The translations under genes were made by a program, and so were the position numbers. A model generated the notes under the pieces. The model did not search any database, was not told where the DNA came from, and worked only from the letters and a program-made list of their open reading frames with translations. A DNA stretch of 64,000 nucleotides from Candidatus Fermentibacter danicus (GTDB lineage: Bacteria > Fermentibacterota > Fermentibacteria > Fermentibacterales > Fermentibacteraceae): NCBI GenBank assembly GCA_001618605.1, contig LKHC01000105.1, forward strand, positions 13,250-77,249, given 5' to 3'. Within the stretch, counting starts at the first letter, position 1. Every line of letters starts with the position of its first letter. Shown piece by piece: positions 16,814 to 25,559 of this stretch.

Positions 16814-19006
16814 CTACAACAGATGGAACGTCACCGTGAGGCCCGCCATCACGATCGAGACCATGCTCATCAGCTTTATCAGGATGTTGAGACTCGGTCC
16901 GGAAGTGTCCTTGAACGGGTCGCCCACGGTGTCGCCTATGACGGTGGCCTTGTGAGCCTCGGAGCCCTTGCCTCCCAGGTTGCCCTCCTCGACGTATTTC
17001 TTGGCGTTGTCCCAGGCGCCGCCAGAATTGGCGAGGAAGATCGCCAGAACAAAGCCTGACGCCACTCCGCCTAGCAGAAGGCCCATGACCCCGCCGACGC
17101 CGAGCACTATCCCGGTCACGACCGGCACCAGGATGGCCAGGGCGGCCGGCAGGATCATCTCGCGCTGGGCGCCTCGGGTGGATATGGCGACACACCTGGC
17201 ATAGTCTGGCTCGTCCCTGCCCTCGATGATCCCGGGTTTCTCAGAGAACTGCCTGCGCACCTCCTCGACCATGCGGCCGGCGGCCCTGCCCACTGCCTGC
17301 ATCGTCAGCCCGCAGAACAGGAACGCCATCATGGAGCCTATGAACGCGCCCACAAGGACCAGCGGATTCATTAGGTGCACGTCGAAGTGAGTCATCAGCT
17401 CCTGGAGCGTGGCCGATGCGGTGGCTACAGATCTGCCTCCGATCTCGACAATCGTGATGCCCGCCCTTTCCATCCCTATCCGGACCTCCTCCAGATAGGA
17501 GGCCAGGAGGGCCAGGGCCGTCAGAGCCGCCGATCCTATCGCAAAGCCCTTGCCGGTCGCCGCTGTGGTGTTGCCCAGCGCGTCGAGGGTGTCCGTGCGC
17601 TCGCGGACCTCCTTCTCCAGGCCGGCCATCTGGGCGTTACCCCCGGCGTTGTCGGCTATCGGACCATAGGCGTCGGTGGCCAGGGTGATGCCGAGGGTGG
17701 AAAGCATTCCGACCGCCGCGATGCCTATGCCGTAGAGGCCCATGGGCAGGTTGCCGAAGCTGAATCCCGACGCGAAGAGGAAGGACAGGATCGTCCCGAT
17801 CGACACCATGACGACGGGGATGGCGGTCGAGATCAATCCGGTTCCGAGACCCGAGATGATGACGGGAGCGGGCCCCGTTTTCGCCTGCTCGGCGATCGAA
17901 ACGGTGGGCCTGTACCCGTGCGAGGTGTAGTACTCCGTGGATTTTCCGATGACTATGCCCACGGCCAGGCCGGTCACGAGCGCTCCCCATATGCCCCAGG
18001 CGTTGGGGAGCCCCAGGAGGTTCAGCACGACAGCCGAGACGACAGTGATCAGCGCGGAGCTGAAATTGACCCCCCTCGCGAGGGAGCCGAGAAGCTGCTT
18101 CTGCGTGGCCCCCTCCTTCGTGCTGACCAGCAGCATGCCGATCACGGACAGGATGGTTCCCATGCCCGCGATGATCATCGGGGCGAGAACGCTGTTCATC
18201 TGTGCCGCGCCGCCCGCCGCCTGGAAGGCCGTAGCTCCCAGCGCTGCCGTAGCGAGTATCGCGCCGCAGTACGATTCGTACAGGTCCGCTCCCATCCCCG
18301 CCACATCGCCGACGTTGTCCCCCACGTTGTCCGCGATGGTGGCAGGATTCCTCGGGTCGTCCTCCGGAATGCCCGCCTCCACCTTGCCCACCAGGTCCGC
18401 GCCCACGTCGGCGGCCTTGGTGAAGATCCCGCCTCCGACCCTTGCGAACAGCGCCTGAGTCGAGGCGCCCATCCCGAACGTCAGCATCGTGGTCGTGATG
18501 ATTACCAGGGAGTTCGGATGATCGGAGGGGGGATAGAACCTGTTGAGGATCAGGAACCAGCCCGAGATGTCGAGCAGGGCGAGCCCGACGACCACCAGCC
18601 CCATGACCGCTCCGCTCCTGAATGCCAGCTTGAGACCCCTGTCCAGAGACTGTCTGGCGGCGTTGGCGGTTCTGGCCGATGCATAGGTGGCGGTCTTCAT
18701 GCCGAAGAAGCCGGCGAGACCCGAGAAGAAGCCGCCCGTGATGAAGGCGAACGGAACCCATCCGTTCTGGACCTTCAGCACATATGCCATGAAGGCGAAG
18801 AGAACCGTTAGGCAGATGAAGATGACCGTGACGACCCTGTACTGCTGCCGGAGGTATGCCATCGCGCCCTTGCGTACCGCCAGCGCTATTGCAGCCATCC
18901 TCGGGGTGCCCTCGTCCTGGGCCATCATGTTCCTGTAGAAGATCCAGGCGACCACCAGCGCGAGAACGGAACCTGCCGGCGCCAGCCAGAACCATGGATT
19001 CAGCAT
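16814..19006 (-). CDS. hppA: Membrane-bound ion-pumping pyrophosphatase
   Basis: A 730-residue integral membrane pyrophosphatase with about 16 helices, coupling PPi hydrolysis to H+ or Na+ export. The substrate loop reads FTKAADVGADLVGKVEAGIP followed by the EDDPRNPATIADNVGDNVGD signature, and a second acidic site lies in ATDAYGPIADNAGG near the middle. The segment GNTTAATGKGFAIG has alanine where K+-independent enzymes have lysine, so this should be a K+-dependent type; whether it pumps H+ or Na+ cannot be read safely. ATG at 19006 has GGAGG 4 bases upstream. It fits an energy-limited anaerobe that conserves PPi energy. Confidence 0.96.
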   Translation of the reverse strand: MLNPWFWLAPAGSVLALVVAWIFYRNMMAQDEGTPRMAAIALAVRKGAMAYLRQQYRVVTVIFICLTVLFAFMAYVLKVQNGWVPFAFITGGFFSGLAGFFGMKTATYASARTANAARQSLDRGLKLAFRSGAVMGLVVVGLALLDISGWFLILNRFYPPSDHPNSLVIITTTMLTFGMGASTQALFARVGGGIFTKAADVGADLVGKVEAGIPEDDPRNPATIADNVGDNVGDVAGMGADLYESYCGAILATAALGATAFQAAGGAAQMNSVLAPMIIAGMGTILSVIGMLLVSTKEGATQKQLLGSLARGVNFSSALITVVSAVVLNLLGLPNAWGIWGALVTGLAVGIVIGKSTEYYTSHGYRPTVSIAEQAKTGPAPVIISGLGTGLISTAIPVVMVSIGTILSFLFASGFSFGNLPMGLYGIGIAAVGMLSTLGITLATDAYGPIADNAGGNAQMAGLEKEVRERTDTLDALGNTTAATGKGFAIGSAALTALALLASYLEEVRIGMERAGITIVEIGGRSVATASATLQELMTHFDVHLMNPLVLVGAFIGSMMAFLFCGLTMQAVGRAAGRMVEEVRRQFSEKPGIIEGRDEPDYARCVAISTRGAQREMILPAALAILVPVVTGIVLGVGGVMGLLLGGVASGFVLAIFLANSGGAWDNAKKYVEEGNLGGKGSEAHKATVIGDTVGDPFKDTSGPSLNILIKLMSMVSIVMAGLTVTFHLL

Positions 19007-19098
19007 AGACCCTCCGTCGTCCCTGTACGGTCAGACCGGTGGATTACCCGGCCCTTCATCCCGCGCGGGGTTCAAACCATGCTCCATCGGACGAGTTA

Positions 19099-19126
19099 AC
19101 ATTAGTCGGCGAGGCAGCCTGCACAA
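19099..19126 (-). promoter_or_regulatory. Weak candidate promoter of hppA
   Basis: TTGTGC (19126-19121) and TAATGT (19104-19099) on the minus strand are 16 bases apart, giving a leader of roughly 85 bases before the hppA ATG. Both boxes are partial matches. Confidence 0.3.
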
Positions 19127-19131
19127 GCCGG

Positions 19132-19401
19132 TCAGGGTTTGATCAGAACCCACACACCTACGACGATGAAGCCTATGCCGGCCAGCACCGACAGGGTCCT
19201 CCCCTGCACGAACCGGGACAGGGCCGCTCCAGCCAGGACTCCGATCGCGGAGGCGACCACGAGGGCCGTTGCCGAACCGATGAAGACGGTCAGTTTCCTG
19301 CCGTCTCCGGCTGCGTAGAGCATGGTGGCAAGCTGAGTCTTGTCCCCGATCTCGGCCAGGAACACGGTGCCGAAAACCGTCAGGAGGAGCTTCCAGTCCA
19401 T
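19132..19401 (-). CDS. GDT1/UPF0016 family half-size cation transporter
   Basis: An 89-residue membrane protein with three predicted helices and the family motif AEIGDKTQLATM at residues 15-26. Members move Mn2+ or Ca2+ across membranes; two copies of this motif form the transport site. This protein carries only one repeat, as some bacterial members do, so it should work as a dimer or with a partner; no second half gene is next to it. ATG at 19401 is preceded by GGAGAAGGG. A strong terminator separates it from the subtilase gene upstream, so it probably has its own promoter. Confidence 0.85.
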   Translation of the reverse strand: MDWKLLLTVFGTVFLAEIGDKTQLATMLYAAGDGRKLTVFIGSATALVVASAIGVLAGAALSRFVQGRTLSVLAGIGFIVVGVWVLIKP

Positions 19402-19418
19402 CGAGCCCTTCTCCGAAG

Positions 19419-19445
19419 AAGGCGCCCGGCCGGACCGGGCGCCTT
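19419..19445 (-). terminator. Intrinsic terminator after the subtilase gene
   Basis: An 11-bp perfect stem (AAGGCGCCCGG and complement) with a 5-base loop begins 22 bases past the subtilase stop and runs into TTCTTC on the minus strand. Confidence 0.7.
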
Positions 19446-19467
19446 CCTTGACTGAATACGGTTAAAC

Positions 19468-21228
19468 CTACTTGATGACGGTGAACCTGCTCGTGGCTGA
19501 AGAGCCGCAGCCGGAGGCCCTCAGGAAGTAGACTCCGTTGCCGAGTCCGTACGGGACGACGAACTCGATCGTGTGGTTGCCCGAGCCCATCTCACCTTCG
19601 GTCACGAGGGCGATCTTCCTCCCGTGTATGTCGTAGACCGACAGGTTCACAGCACCCGGTTCCGCCATGTAGAGGCTGAAGGCACACGTCGTGGAGACGG
19701 GGTTTGGCATGGCGGATGAGAGCAGCAGGCTGGGAGTGGTCATGGAGGAGGAGCCAGACCCGCCGCCGATACCGTGGTAGATGACTGCCTGGACCGCCTG
19801 GAGAGCCTGGATGCGTCCGGCCCCGTAGGTGTTGTCCTTGCCGGAGGTTCCGAGATCGAGCGCGGTGGTTTCGAGGATCTCGTCAATTAAGGCGGGGGTG
19901 AGCGTGGACGCGGCGTCCGCATGGAGCATCAGCGCCATCAGCCCTGCGTTGTGGGGGGTGGCCATGGACGTGCCGCTCTTCGTCGTGTAGCCGCTGGTAT
20001 TCTGGTAGTTGCAGCTCAGTACGTCCTCGCCGGGCGCGCAGACGTCGGGGCGCAGAAGACCGGCGTTGGGAGGCGTGTCGTCATAGTCGTACCAGGGGGC
20101 GATGGTCTCCCAGTTGGCAGGACCGTGGCTGGAGAAGCTCGCTATCGCATCCGAGCTGGTGGTGGCTCCGACGCAGATGCATGCCGAAGGGGCTCCAGGC
20201 GCGACCTGGTCGGGATGGCGCCAGGGGGGCGGGCAGTCGCCGGGGGTACGGAGAGTCGCCGAGCCCGGGCCTTCGTTGCCCGCCGCTATGCTGTGGGGGA
20301 CGCCGGCTGCGAGGATGTTCTCCTCGGCGGTTCTCCAGAGGGCCCTCTGGGGATTCCATGCCGGAATGTAGCCCAGGGAGGTGCTGAGGACGTCGGCCCC
20401 GTGGTCTACGGCCCACTGGAAGCCGTCCATGACGTTGACCTCGGCATCGGGACTCACGGACGTCAATACCCTGACGGCCATGATCGTGGCGCCGGGAGCC
20501 ACGCCGCAGACAGTGCCGGCAGTGCCGTCGCTGGCAACCGATCCGGCGCAGTGCGTTCCGTGGCCGCTCTCGTCCATCGGGTCGCCGTCGCCCGAGGCCA
20601 TGTCCCATCCGTAGTGGAGGTTGGCAGGGGTGTCGTGCCACATGTGCGTGCGGAGGTCGAGATGGTTGTAGTTGACGCCGGTGTCGATGACGGCGACGAC
20701 GATGCCCTCACCGTCATAGCCGAGCGCCCACACGGCAGGCGCCCCGATCTTGTCGACACCCCATGCATTGGCCCTGGAGAGCTCGTCCGGATTCGCCGGC
20801 CGGACGTCGATGGGTTCGATGAACGGGCAGGTGGCCGGCCTGAAGTCGACCCACGCGACGCATTCGAGGCTCGCCATGTCCCTTATCGCATCGACGGTGG
20901 CGCTGCAGCTTATGAAGTTGGCGAGCCAGTTCGTGTGCAGACCCGTCACGGACTCGGAGGGCCAGGCCTTGAGTGACTCGAGGATCGGAGCCTGGGTCTG
21001 CTCCGCCACGGCCTTCATGACCGAGACGGCGAACTCGCGCCTGTCGGCGCGGCTGAAGCCTGCCGTGGCCTGTGCGACGTACCCGCAGTCGACGTCTCCG
21101 GCCGGCTTGACGAAGATGTCGATCATGGCGTCGGCCCGTGCCGTTTCCATCTGGTCGACGAGCCTGGGCGTGATCATCCCGGCCGAAGCCGTCAAAGCCA
21201 CAGTGAGACAAATGAACAAGTATTTCAC
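19468..21228 (-). CDS. Secreted subtilisin-like (S8) protease with C-terminal sorting-type domain
   Basis: A 586-residue exported serine protease. The first 17-20 residues (KYLFICLTVALTASAGM) form a signal peptide. A propeptide-like region follows to about residue 150. The catalytic triad is D in VVAVIDTGVNYNHLD, H in SGHGTHCAGS and S in SGTSMATPHNAG, with the oxyanion asparagine in AAGNEG. The last 85 residues (SSAMPNPVSTTCAFSL, VNLSVYDIHGRKI, GNGVYFLRASG, SRFTVIK) are the beta-sandwich used as a type IX secretion signal or surface domain in FCB bacteria. GTG at 21228 follows GAGG by 5 bases. No type IX secretion genes are in the window, so the route of export is inferred. Confidence 0.93.
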   Translation of the reverse strand: MKYLFICLTVALTASAGMITPRLVDQMETARADAMIDIFVKPAGDVDCGYVAQATAGFSRADRREFAVSVMKAVAEQTQAPILESLKAWPSESVTGLHTNWLANFISCSATVDAIRDMASLECVAWVDFRPATCPFIEPIDVRPANPDELSRANAWGVDKIGAPAVWALGYDGEGIVVAVIDTGVNYNHLDLRTHMWHDTPANLHYGWDMASGDGDPMDESGHGTHCAGSVASDGTAGTVCGVAPGATIMAVRVLTSVSPDAEVNVMDGFQWAVDHGADVLSTSLGYIPAWNPQRALWRTAEENILAAGVPHSIAAGNEGPGSATLRTPGDCPPPWRHPDQVAPGAPSACICVGATTSSDAIASFSSHGPANWETIAPWYDYDDTPPNAGLLRPDVCAPGEDVLSCNYQNTSGYTTKSGTSMATPHNAGLMALMLHADAASTLTPALIDEILETTALDLGTSGKDNTYGAGRIQALQAVQAVIYHGIGGGSGSSSMTTPSLLLSSAMPNPVSTTCAFSLYMAEPGAVNLSVYDIHGRKIALVTEGEMGSGNHTIEFVVPYGLGNGVYFLRASGCGSSATSRFTVIK

Positions 21229-21277
21229 ACTGACCTCGCTTTCTCGAGTGGTGAAACGGACATATCCATAACTTCAA

Positions 21278-21979
21278 CTATACTGCCGGAGTTCCAGAGT
21301 CCACAGTGTCCGCCTCCTGGTCCTCCATGAACTGGAGGCAGATCCTTCTCAGAGCGGCCTCCGGCTCGCATCCGGCCGACCGCGAGAGATTGACCAGATG
21401 GAAGAGGATCCTGCCGATCCTGTCTTCGACGATCTTCGGATCGGAGACCTCCGCAAGGTCCACCGGCCGTATGATCTCCGACGCCGACTCATCCGGCGAG
21501 GGAAGAGACCGGCCCAGATCGGAGGCCCTCTGCTGTATCCTCCAGGCCATCTGCAGGGCGGGCATCGAGCGGGGTACGGAGGCGAAGATTCCTTCCTCCC
21601 TCTTCTCCCCGGCCTTGATCCTCTCCCATTGTTTCTCGACCTGCCCGGGCGTGAGGCCTTCGGGGCTCCCGAACACGTGGGGGTGCCGGCGGACGAGCTT
21701 CTCCCTGATGCCGTCGGCTACTCCGCTGAGATCGAACCTGCCCTGCTCCTCCGCGATCAGGGCGTCCATGACTATGTGGAGCAGCAGATCGCCCAGTTCC
21801 TGCCGCAGCGAGTCCCAGTCCCCTCCGGCTGCGGCGTCCGCAACCTCGAAGGCCTCCTCGAGAAGGAAGGGCCGGAGCGACTGAACGGTCTGACTCCTGT
21901 CCCACTCGCACCCTCCTGGACCTCGCAGTCTCCTCACCGTATCCAGAAGGCCGGCGATGGAGGCGGAGGGATCACCCAT
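21278..21979 (-). CDS. mazG: MazG-family nucleoside triphosphate pyrophosphohydrolase
   Basis: About 233 residues, matching MazG, which hydrolyses NTPs to NMP and PPi and cleans up or balances nucleotide pools. Two helical repeats are seen: CEWDRSQTVQSLRPFLLEEAFEVADA with ELGDLLLHIVMDALIAEE near the start (EExxE and ExxD metal residues), and KLVRRHPHVFG leading to a second, weaker repeat. It overlaps the end of lpd: ATG at 21979 lies 8 bases inside it and GTG 21988 slightly further. Coupled translation is likely. The C-terminal region after residue 150 is less conserved than in long MazG proteins. Confidence 0.88.
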   Translation of the reverse strand: MGDPSASIAGLLDTVRRLRGPGGCEWDRSQTVQSLRPFLLEEAFEVADAAAGGDWDSLRQELGDLLLHIVMDALIAEEQGRFDLSGVADGIREKLVRRHPHVFGSPEGLTPGQVEKQWERIKAGEKREEGIFASVPRSMPALQMAWRIQQRASDLGRSLPSPDESASEIIRPVDLAEVSDPKIVEDRIGRILFHLVNLSRSAGCEPEAALRRICLQFMEDQEADTVDSGTPAV

Positions 21980-23336
21980 GAACGGCACCGGGTCCGAAAT
22001 CCTCGCCGGCTTCCATGAATATTTCCGTGAGCGTGGGGTGGGGATGGATCATCTCGCCCAGCCTGGAGGCGGACAGGCCGCAGTTGACGGCCACGAGCGC
22101 CTCTCCGACGAGGCTGCTGGCATCCCTTCCAACCATTTGTACGCCCAGGAGGCGTCCGTCCCCGGCGGAAGCGATCAGCTTTATCATCCCTTCCGTCTCG
22201 CCGAGGCCGACGGCCCGTCCGTTGGCCACGTATCTGGCCCGTCTGACCTCGATGGGCACGCCTCGGCGGATCCACTCCTCCTCGCCGGGTCCTACGGAGG
22301 CTATCTCGGGCGTGGTGAAGACGCACGAGGGAATAGTGTCGGGATCGGGAGCCGGCCTGGCGCGATCGGGGGCGAAGATGCCCTCGACCGCCGCGAGCCC
22401 TTGTGCCGACCCGGCATGCGCGAGCTGCCACAGGCCCGTCACGTCGCCCGCGGCATATATGCCGTCGACACTGGTCTTCATCCTGGAATCGACCCGGATG
22501 CCTTTCCTGTCGAACTCCACGCCGCATTCGGCAAGCCCCTCGACATCCAGCCTCGGAATCCTGCCGGCCGCCACCAGCAGAGCGGCGCCCTCCACGGAGG
22601 AGCCGTCGTCGAGAACGACACGGGCCAGCTCCGGCGAGACGGAAGCGGAGGCGGCGGCCCTGCCTGTGAGTATCTTCACGCCGAGCCTGGAGAGAGAGTT
22701 GCGGAGGACCTGCCTGATGTCCGAATCGATCCCGGGCAGGATGTCGTCCATCATCTCCAGCACGGTGACCTCGACGCCGAAGATTCTAAGGATGGATGCA
22801 AACTCGCATCCCACCACCCCTCCGCCGATGATGACGAGGGAGCGCGGCAGTTCCCGCCAGGCCAGAACCTCCGTGCTGGAGAGGGCTCCCTCGACACGGA
22901 GCGGACCGGGGAACGCCGGGCGCGAACCCGTCGCCACGAGGATGTTCGCGGCCTCGAAGGTCTCCCCTCCGACGCAGACCGAGCCTCGTGCAGGGATGGA
23001 TGCCTCCCCCCGGAGGATGTCGATTCCGAGGCCGGCCAGCCTGGCTTCGATACCCTTCCGGAGCCTCGTTACGACGAGATCCCTTCGCTTCGCCACCGCG
23101 GGGAAGTCGAGTTCGAGAGAACCCTTCAGACCCATGCGGGCTGCGTTCCGCGAGGCGTGCAGGAGATCCGCCGTGGCGGCGAGAGTCTTGGTCGGTATGC
23201 AGCCGCGGTTGAGGCAGGTTCCCCCGATGTCCTCCTCTTCGGCGACGGCCACATGCGCTCCGAGCTGTGCCGCTCTGATGGCGGAAACATATCCGGCAGG
23301 GCCGGAACCTATGACCATGAGATCGTAGCGTGTCAT
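21972..23336 (-). CDS. lpdA: Dihydrolipoamide dehydrogenase
   Basis: A 454-residue flavoprotein of the pyridine nucleotide-disulfide oxidoreductase family. The FAD-binding motif is VIGSGPAGYVSAIRAAQLG, the redox-active disulfide is in GGTCLNRGCIPTK, an NAD-binding GGGVVGCEFA lies in the middle, and the C-terminal active-site motif is HPHPTLTE. These favour lipoamide dehydrogenase over mercuric reductase or glutathione reductase. The frame extends to 23666, but ATG 23336 has GAGGAG 6 bases upstream and opens directly on the FAD fold. No 2-oxoacid dehydrogenase or glycine cleavage gene is next to it, so its complex is unknown; mazG follows with an overlap. Confidence 0.93.
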   Translation of the reverse strand: MTRYDLMVIGSGPAGYVSAIRAAQLGAHVAVAEEEDIGGTCLNRGCIPTKTLAATADLLHASRNAARMGLKGSLELDFPAVAKRRDLVVTRLRKGIEARLAGLGIDILRGEASIPARGSVCVGGETFEAANILVATGSRPAFPGPLRVEGALSSTEVLAWRELPRSLVIIGGGVVGCEFASILRIFGVEVTVLEMMDDILPGIDSDIRQVLRNSLSRLGVKILTGRAAASASVSPELARVVLDDGSSVEGAALLVAAGRIPRLDVEGLAECGVEFDRKGIRVDSRMKTSVDGIYAAGDVTGLWQLAHAGSAQGLAAVEGIFAPDRARPAPDPDTIPSCVFTTPEIASVGPGEEEWIRRGVPIEVRRARYVANGRAVGLGETEGMIKLIASAGDGRLLGVQMVGRDASSLVGEALVAVNCGLSASRLGEMIHPHPTLTEIFMEAGEDFGPGAVHG

Positions 23337-23388
23337 CTTCGGCTCCTCGCTGTCGATGGAAGGACGTGCAGAGAAGTTCTTCGGCGGA

Positions 23389-23394
23389 TATAAT
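23389..23394 (+). promoter_or_regulatory. TATAAT box before the TPR-tldD-tldE genes
   Basis: A perfect TATAAT lies 28 bases before the TPR gene ATG in the short divergent gap with lpd. No good -35 box is placed 16-18 bases upstream (GTGCAG), so this is a tentative promoter. Confidence 0.3.
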
Positions 23395-23421
23395 AAGCTC
23401 TGACCAATACCGGAGGGAGCC

Positions 23422-24177
23422 ATGATTCCAGTCCTCCTCGCCCTGGTCCTTTCGCTCTCCACCAACCTCGACGGGGAACGGGTCGATCTCCGCTGCGAAA
23501 TAGGCGACGCATACTTCAGACAGGGCCTCCTCGAACAGGCAGAGAGCGAGTTCAGAGAGGCGCTCCGGCTCGATTCCTCCTGCGCGAAGGCGATGCTGGG
23601 TCTCGGCCGGGTGTACAGGGCCAGGGAGGCCTGGGAACAGGCCGAAATCTTCCTGCGCCGGTACACGGACTCCTATCCGTCCGATCCGGCCGGACTCCTC
23701 GAGCTGTCCGGCCTCCTGATGGAGACATGCAGGGTCGGGGAGGCATCGGAGCTGGCTCTTCGCGCCGCCGAAAACTCCGACGCGGACGGCGCCGCCTGGC
23801 TCATGGCCGGCCGCGCCGGTCTGGCCTGCGACGACACGACATCCGCCGTACGGTCGCTGGGAAGGGCTCTCGCGCTGGGGGGAAGGCCCTCCCTCGAGGC
23901 CTCCGTGCTGCTAGCCGAGATATCGCTTCGCTCGGGAGAAACAGCGGAAGCGCTCGAACTCCTCGACTGGGGGGTCGGTCAGGAACACGCCCCGTCGTGC
24001 TTCAGGCTGGGAGTGCTCTACGTGTCCTGGGGCGATCTCGTCAGGGGCTCCTGCCTGTTGAGGCAGAGTCTCGCCATATCTCCCGCGGGGCCCTTCTCGG
24101 ACTCCGCCCGCGTCGTGCTCGACGAACTGGCTTCCTCCGGATTCTTTGCCGACATCCCGGAGACGGAGGAAAACTGA
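23422..24177 (+). CDS. TPR-repeat protein, probably exported
   Basis: A 251-residue protein with a hydrophobic N-terminus (PVLLALVLSLSTNL) that looks like a signal peptide or anchor, then about five TPR motifs; two clear ones are GDAYFRQGLLEQAESEFREA and the repeat beginning AMLGLGRVYRAREAWEQAEI. Such proteins hold protein complexes together. ATG at 23422 has GGAGGGAG upstream. Its stop overlaps the proposed CTG start of tldD, so it belongs to that operon, though a direct role with TldD/TldE is not established. Confidence 0.8.
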   Translation: MIPVLLALVLSLSTNLDGERVDLRCEIGDAYFRQGLLEQAESEFREALRLDSSCAKAMLGLGRVYRAREAWEQAEIFLRRYTDSYPSDPAGLLELSGLLMETCRVGEASELALRAAENSDADGAAWLMAGRAGLACDDTTSAVRSLGRALALGGRPSLEASVLLAEISLRSGETAEALELLDWGVGQEHAPSCFRLGVLYVSWGDLVRGSCLLRQSLAISPAGPFSDSARVVLDELASSGFFADIPETEEN

Positions 24178-25559
24178 CCTCACGCGCCGGACTCTTCGAT
24201 GATCTCCGCGAGAAGGCCCGGAAGGCGGTTCATTCGGCCGGCGCAGATTTCGCGGAGATCAGGGTGGAGACCCGCGATTCCGTATCGATGGTCCAGACCG
24301 GCGGCCTTCCCCCGGACGCCTCCTCCGACAGACAGTCGGGGTTCCATGCAAGGGTTCTGTGTGACGGGATATGGGGTTCCGCATGCGCCTCAGCCGACAT
24401 GGATCCCGCGGAGATCCTGACCAGGGCCGTTGCAGCCGCCCGGACTGCGGGTGGAAGGGGTTCGGTCTCGCTGGCAAGGATTCCGTCCTCCTCGGAGACA
24501 TGGCGGCCCGTTGTCGCCGAACCAGTACAGGAGGCTCCGGCTTCGGACAAGGCCTTTCTCTGCAGGAGATACCGCGAGCTGCTGGAATCGGAGACGCAGG
24601 GAGCCTCGTGCAGGGTTGCGTACAGGGACTTCCGGAGGCTGAAGGCGGTACTGAACTCGGCCGGATGCGACGTGATGGAGGAGGAGCAGTTCTGCGGGTT
24701 CCGCATGGAGGCTCTGTCATCCGACACTGGACTCCTGGCTTCAAGAGAGAGGGCGGGGAGATCGGGGCTCGAGTTCTTCAGATCCCGGGAGGATCTGGTC
24801 GGAGAGGTCGCAGCCGAGTGCTCGGCGCTGGAGAGCGCCGTCACGCCACCCGATCCGGGAAGCCGCCTGCTCCTCGATCCCGAGAACGCCGGAGTCTTCA
24901 TCCACGAGGTCTTCGGCCACCTCTGCGAATCGGGAGCGCACCCGCTGGCTTCCTCCCTGGGAGGCTACCTCCGCAGGGGAAGCCGGCTGGCTTCTCCCTG
25001 CGTGAACATCGTGGACGATTCGACACACTTCTCAATGCCCGGGAGCTGCGCCTTCGACGACGAGGGGGTTCCCGGAACGAGGACGCCCATCGTAACTTCC
25101 GGAGTCCTCTCGAACCTTCTCCACACCCTGGAGACGGCCGGAGCGGCGGGGGTCGCGCCGACGGGAAACGCCCGGGCGGCGGGATTCAGGTCGCTGCCCG
25201 GAGCGAGGATGACCTGTACCTATCTGGCTCCCGGGAGCATGTCCCTCGAAGCCATGACCGCGATGCTCTCGGACGGTCTGTATCTGGTCGGATCGCTCGG
25301 CGGCTCCACGGACATGGGCGGCTTCTCACTCACCTCGCGCCTCGGATGGAGGATCGAGTCGGGCAGGCCGACGGTCATGACCGGACCGGTGACGATCCAC
25401 GGCAGGGTTTTCGACTTCCTGAAGTCGATCCAGTGCGTCGGATCGGACCTCACCCTGTACAGCGGCCCCGGGGGCTGTTCGAGCGTCGGGGATGACCTGC
25501 TCCCGGTGAGCTACGGCGCTCCGCACACACTCGTATTCGCGCCCGGACGATCCGGATGA
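24174..25559 (+). CDS. tldD: TldD metalloprotease subunit with apparent CTG start
   Basis: 461 residues, the catalytic subunit of the TldD/TldE peptidase, which degrades unfolded peptides and processes some modified peptides. The zinc-binding HEVFGHLCE (an HExxxH-type motif, about residue 243) and the C-terminal half are family-typical. The reading frame runs further up, but inside the TPR gene in another frame. Sequence typical of a TldD N-terminus (LFDDLREKARKAVHSAGADFAEIRVE) needs a start close before it, and the only candidate is CTG at 24174, 3 bases after GGAGGA and overlapping the previous TGA. tldE follows with an ATGA overlap. Confidence 0.9.
   Translation: MTSRAGLFDDLREKARKAVHSAGADFAEIRVETRDSVSMVQTGGLPPDASSDRQSGFHARVLCDGIWGSACASADMDPAEILTRAVAAARTAGGRGSVSLARIPSSSETWRPVVAEPVQEAPASDKAFLCRRYRELLESETQGASCRVAYRDFRRLKAVLNSAGCDVMEEEQFCGFRMEALSSDTGLLASRERAGRSGLEFFRSREDLVGEVAAECSALESAVTPPDPGSRLLLDPENAGVFIHEVFGHLCESGAHPLASSLGGYLRRGSRLASPCVNIVDDSTHFSMPGSCAFDDEGVPGTRTPIVTSGVLSNLLHTLETAGAAGVAPTGNARAAGFRSLPGARMTCTYLAPGSMSLEAMTAMLSDGLYLVGSLGGSTDMGGFSLTSRLGWRIESGRPTVMTGPVTIHGRVFDFLKSIQCVGSDLTLYSGPGGCSSVGDDLLPVSYGAPHTLVFAPGRSG

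Noticed and set aside
17375-18811. 478-residue open frame antisense to hppA
   Set aside because: Composition is rich in Arg, Gly and Asp with no family features; the opposite strand encodes the pyrophosphatase signatures.
19067-19078. GGGGTTCAAACC resembling a tRNA T-loop
   Set aside because: No acceptor stem, anticodon arm or D-arm can be drawn around it on either strand.
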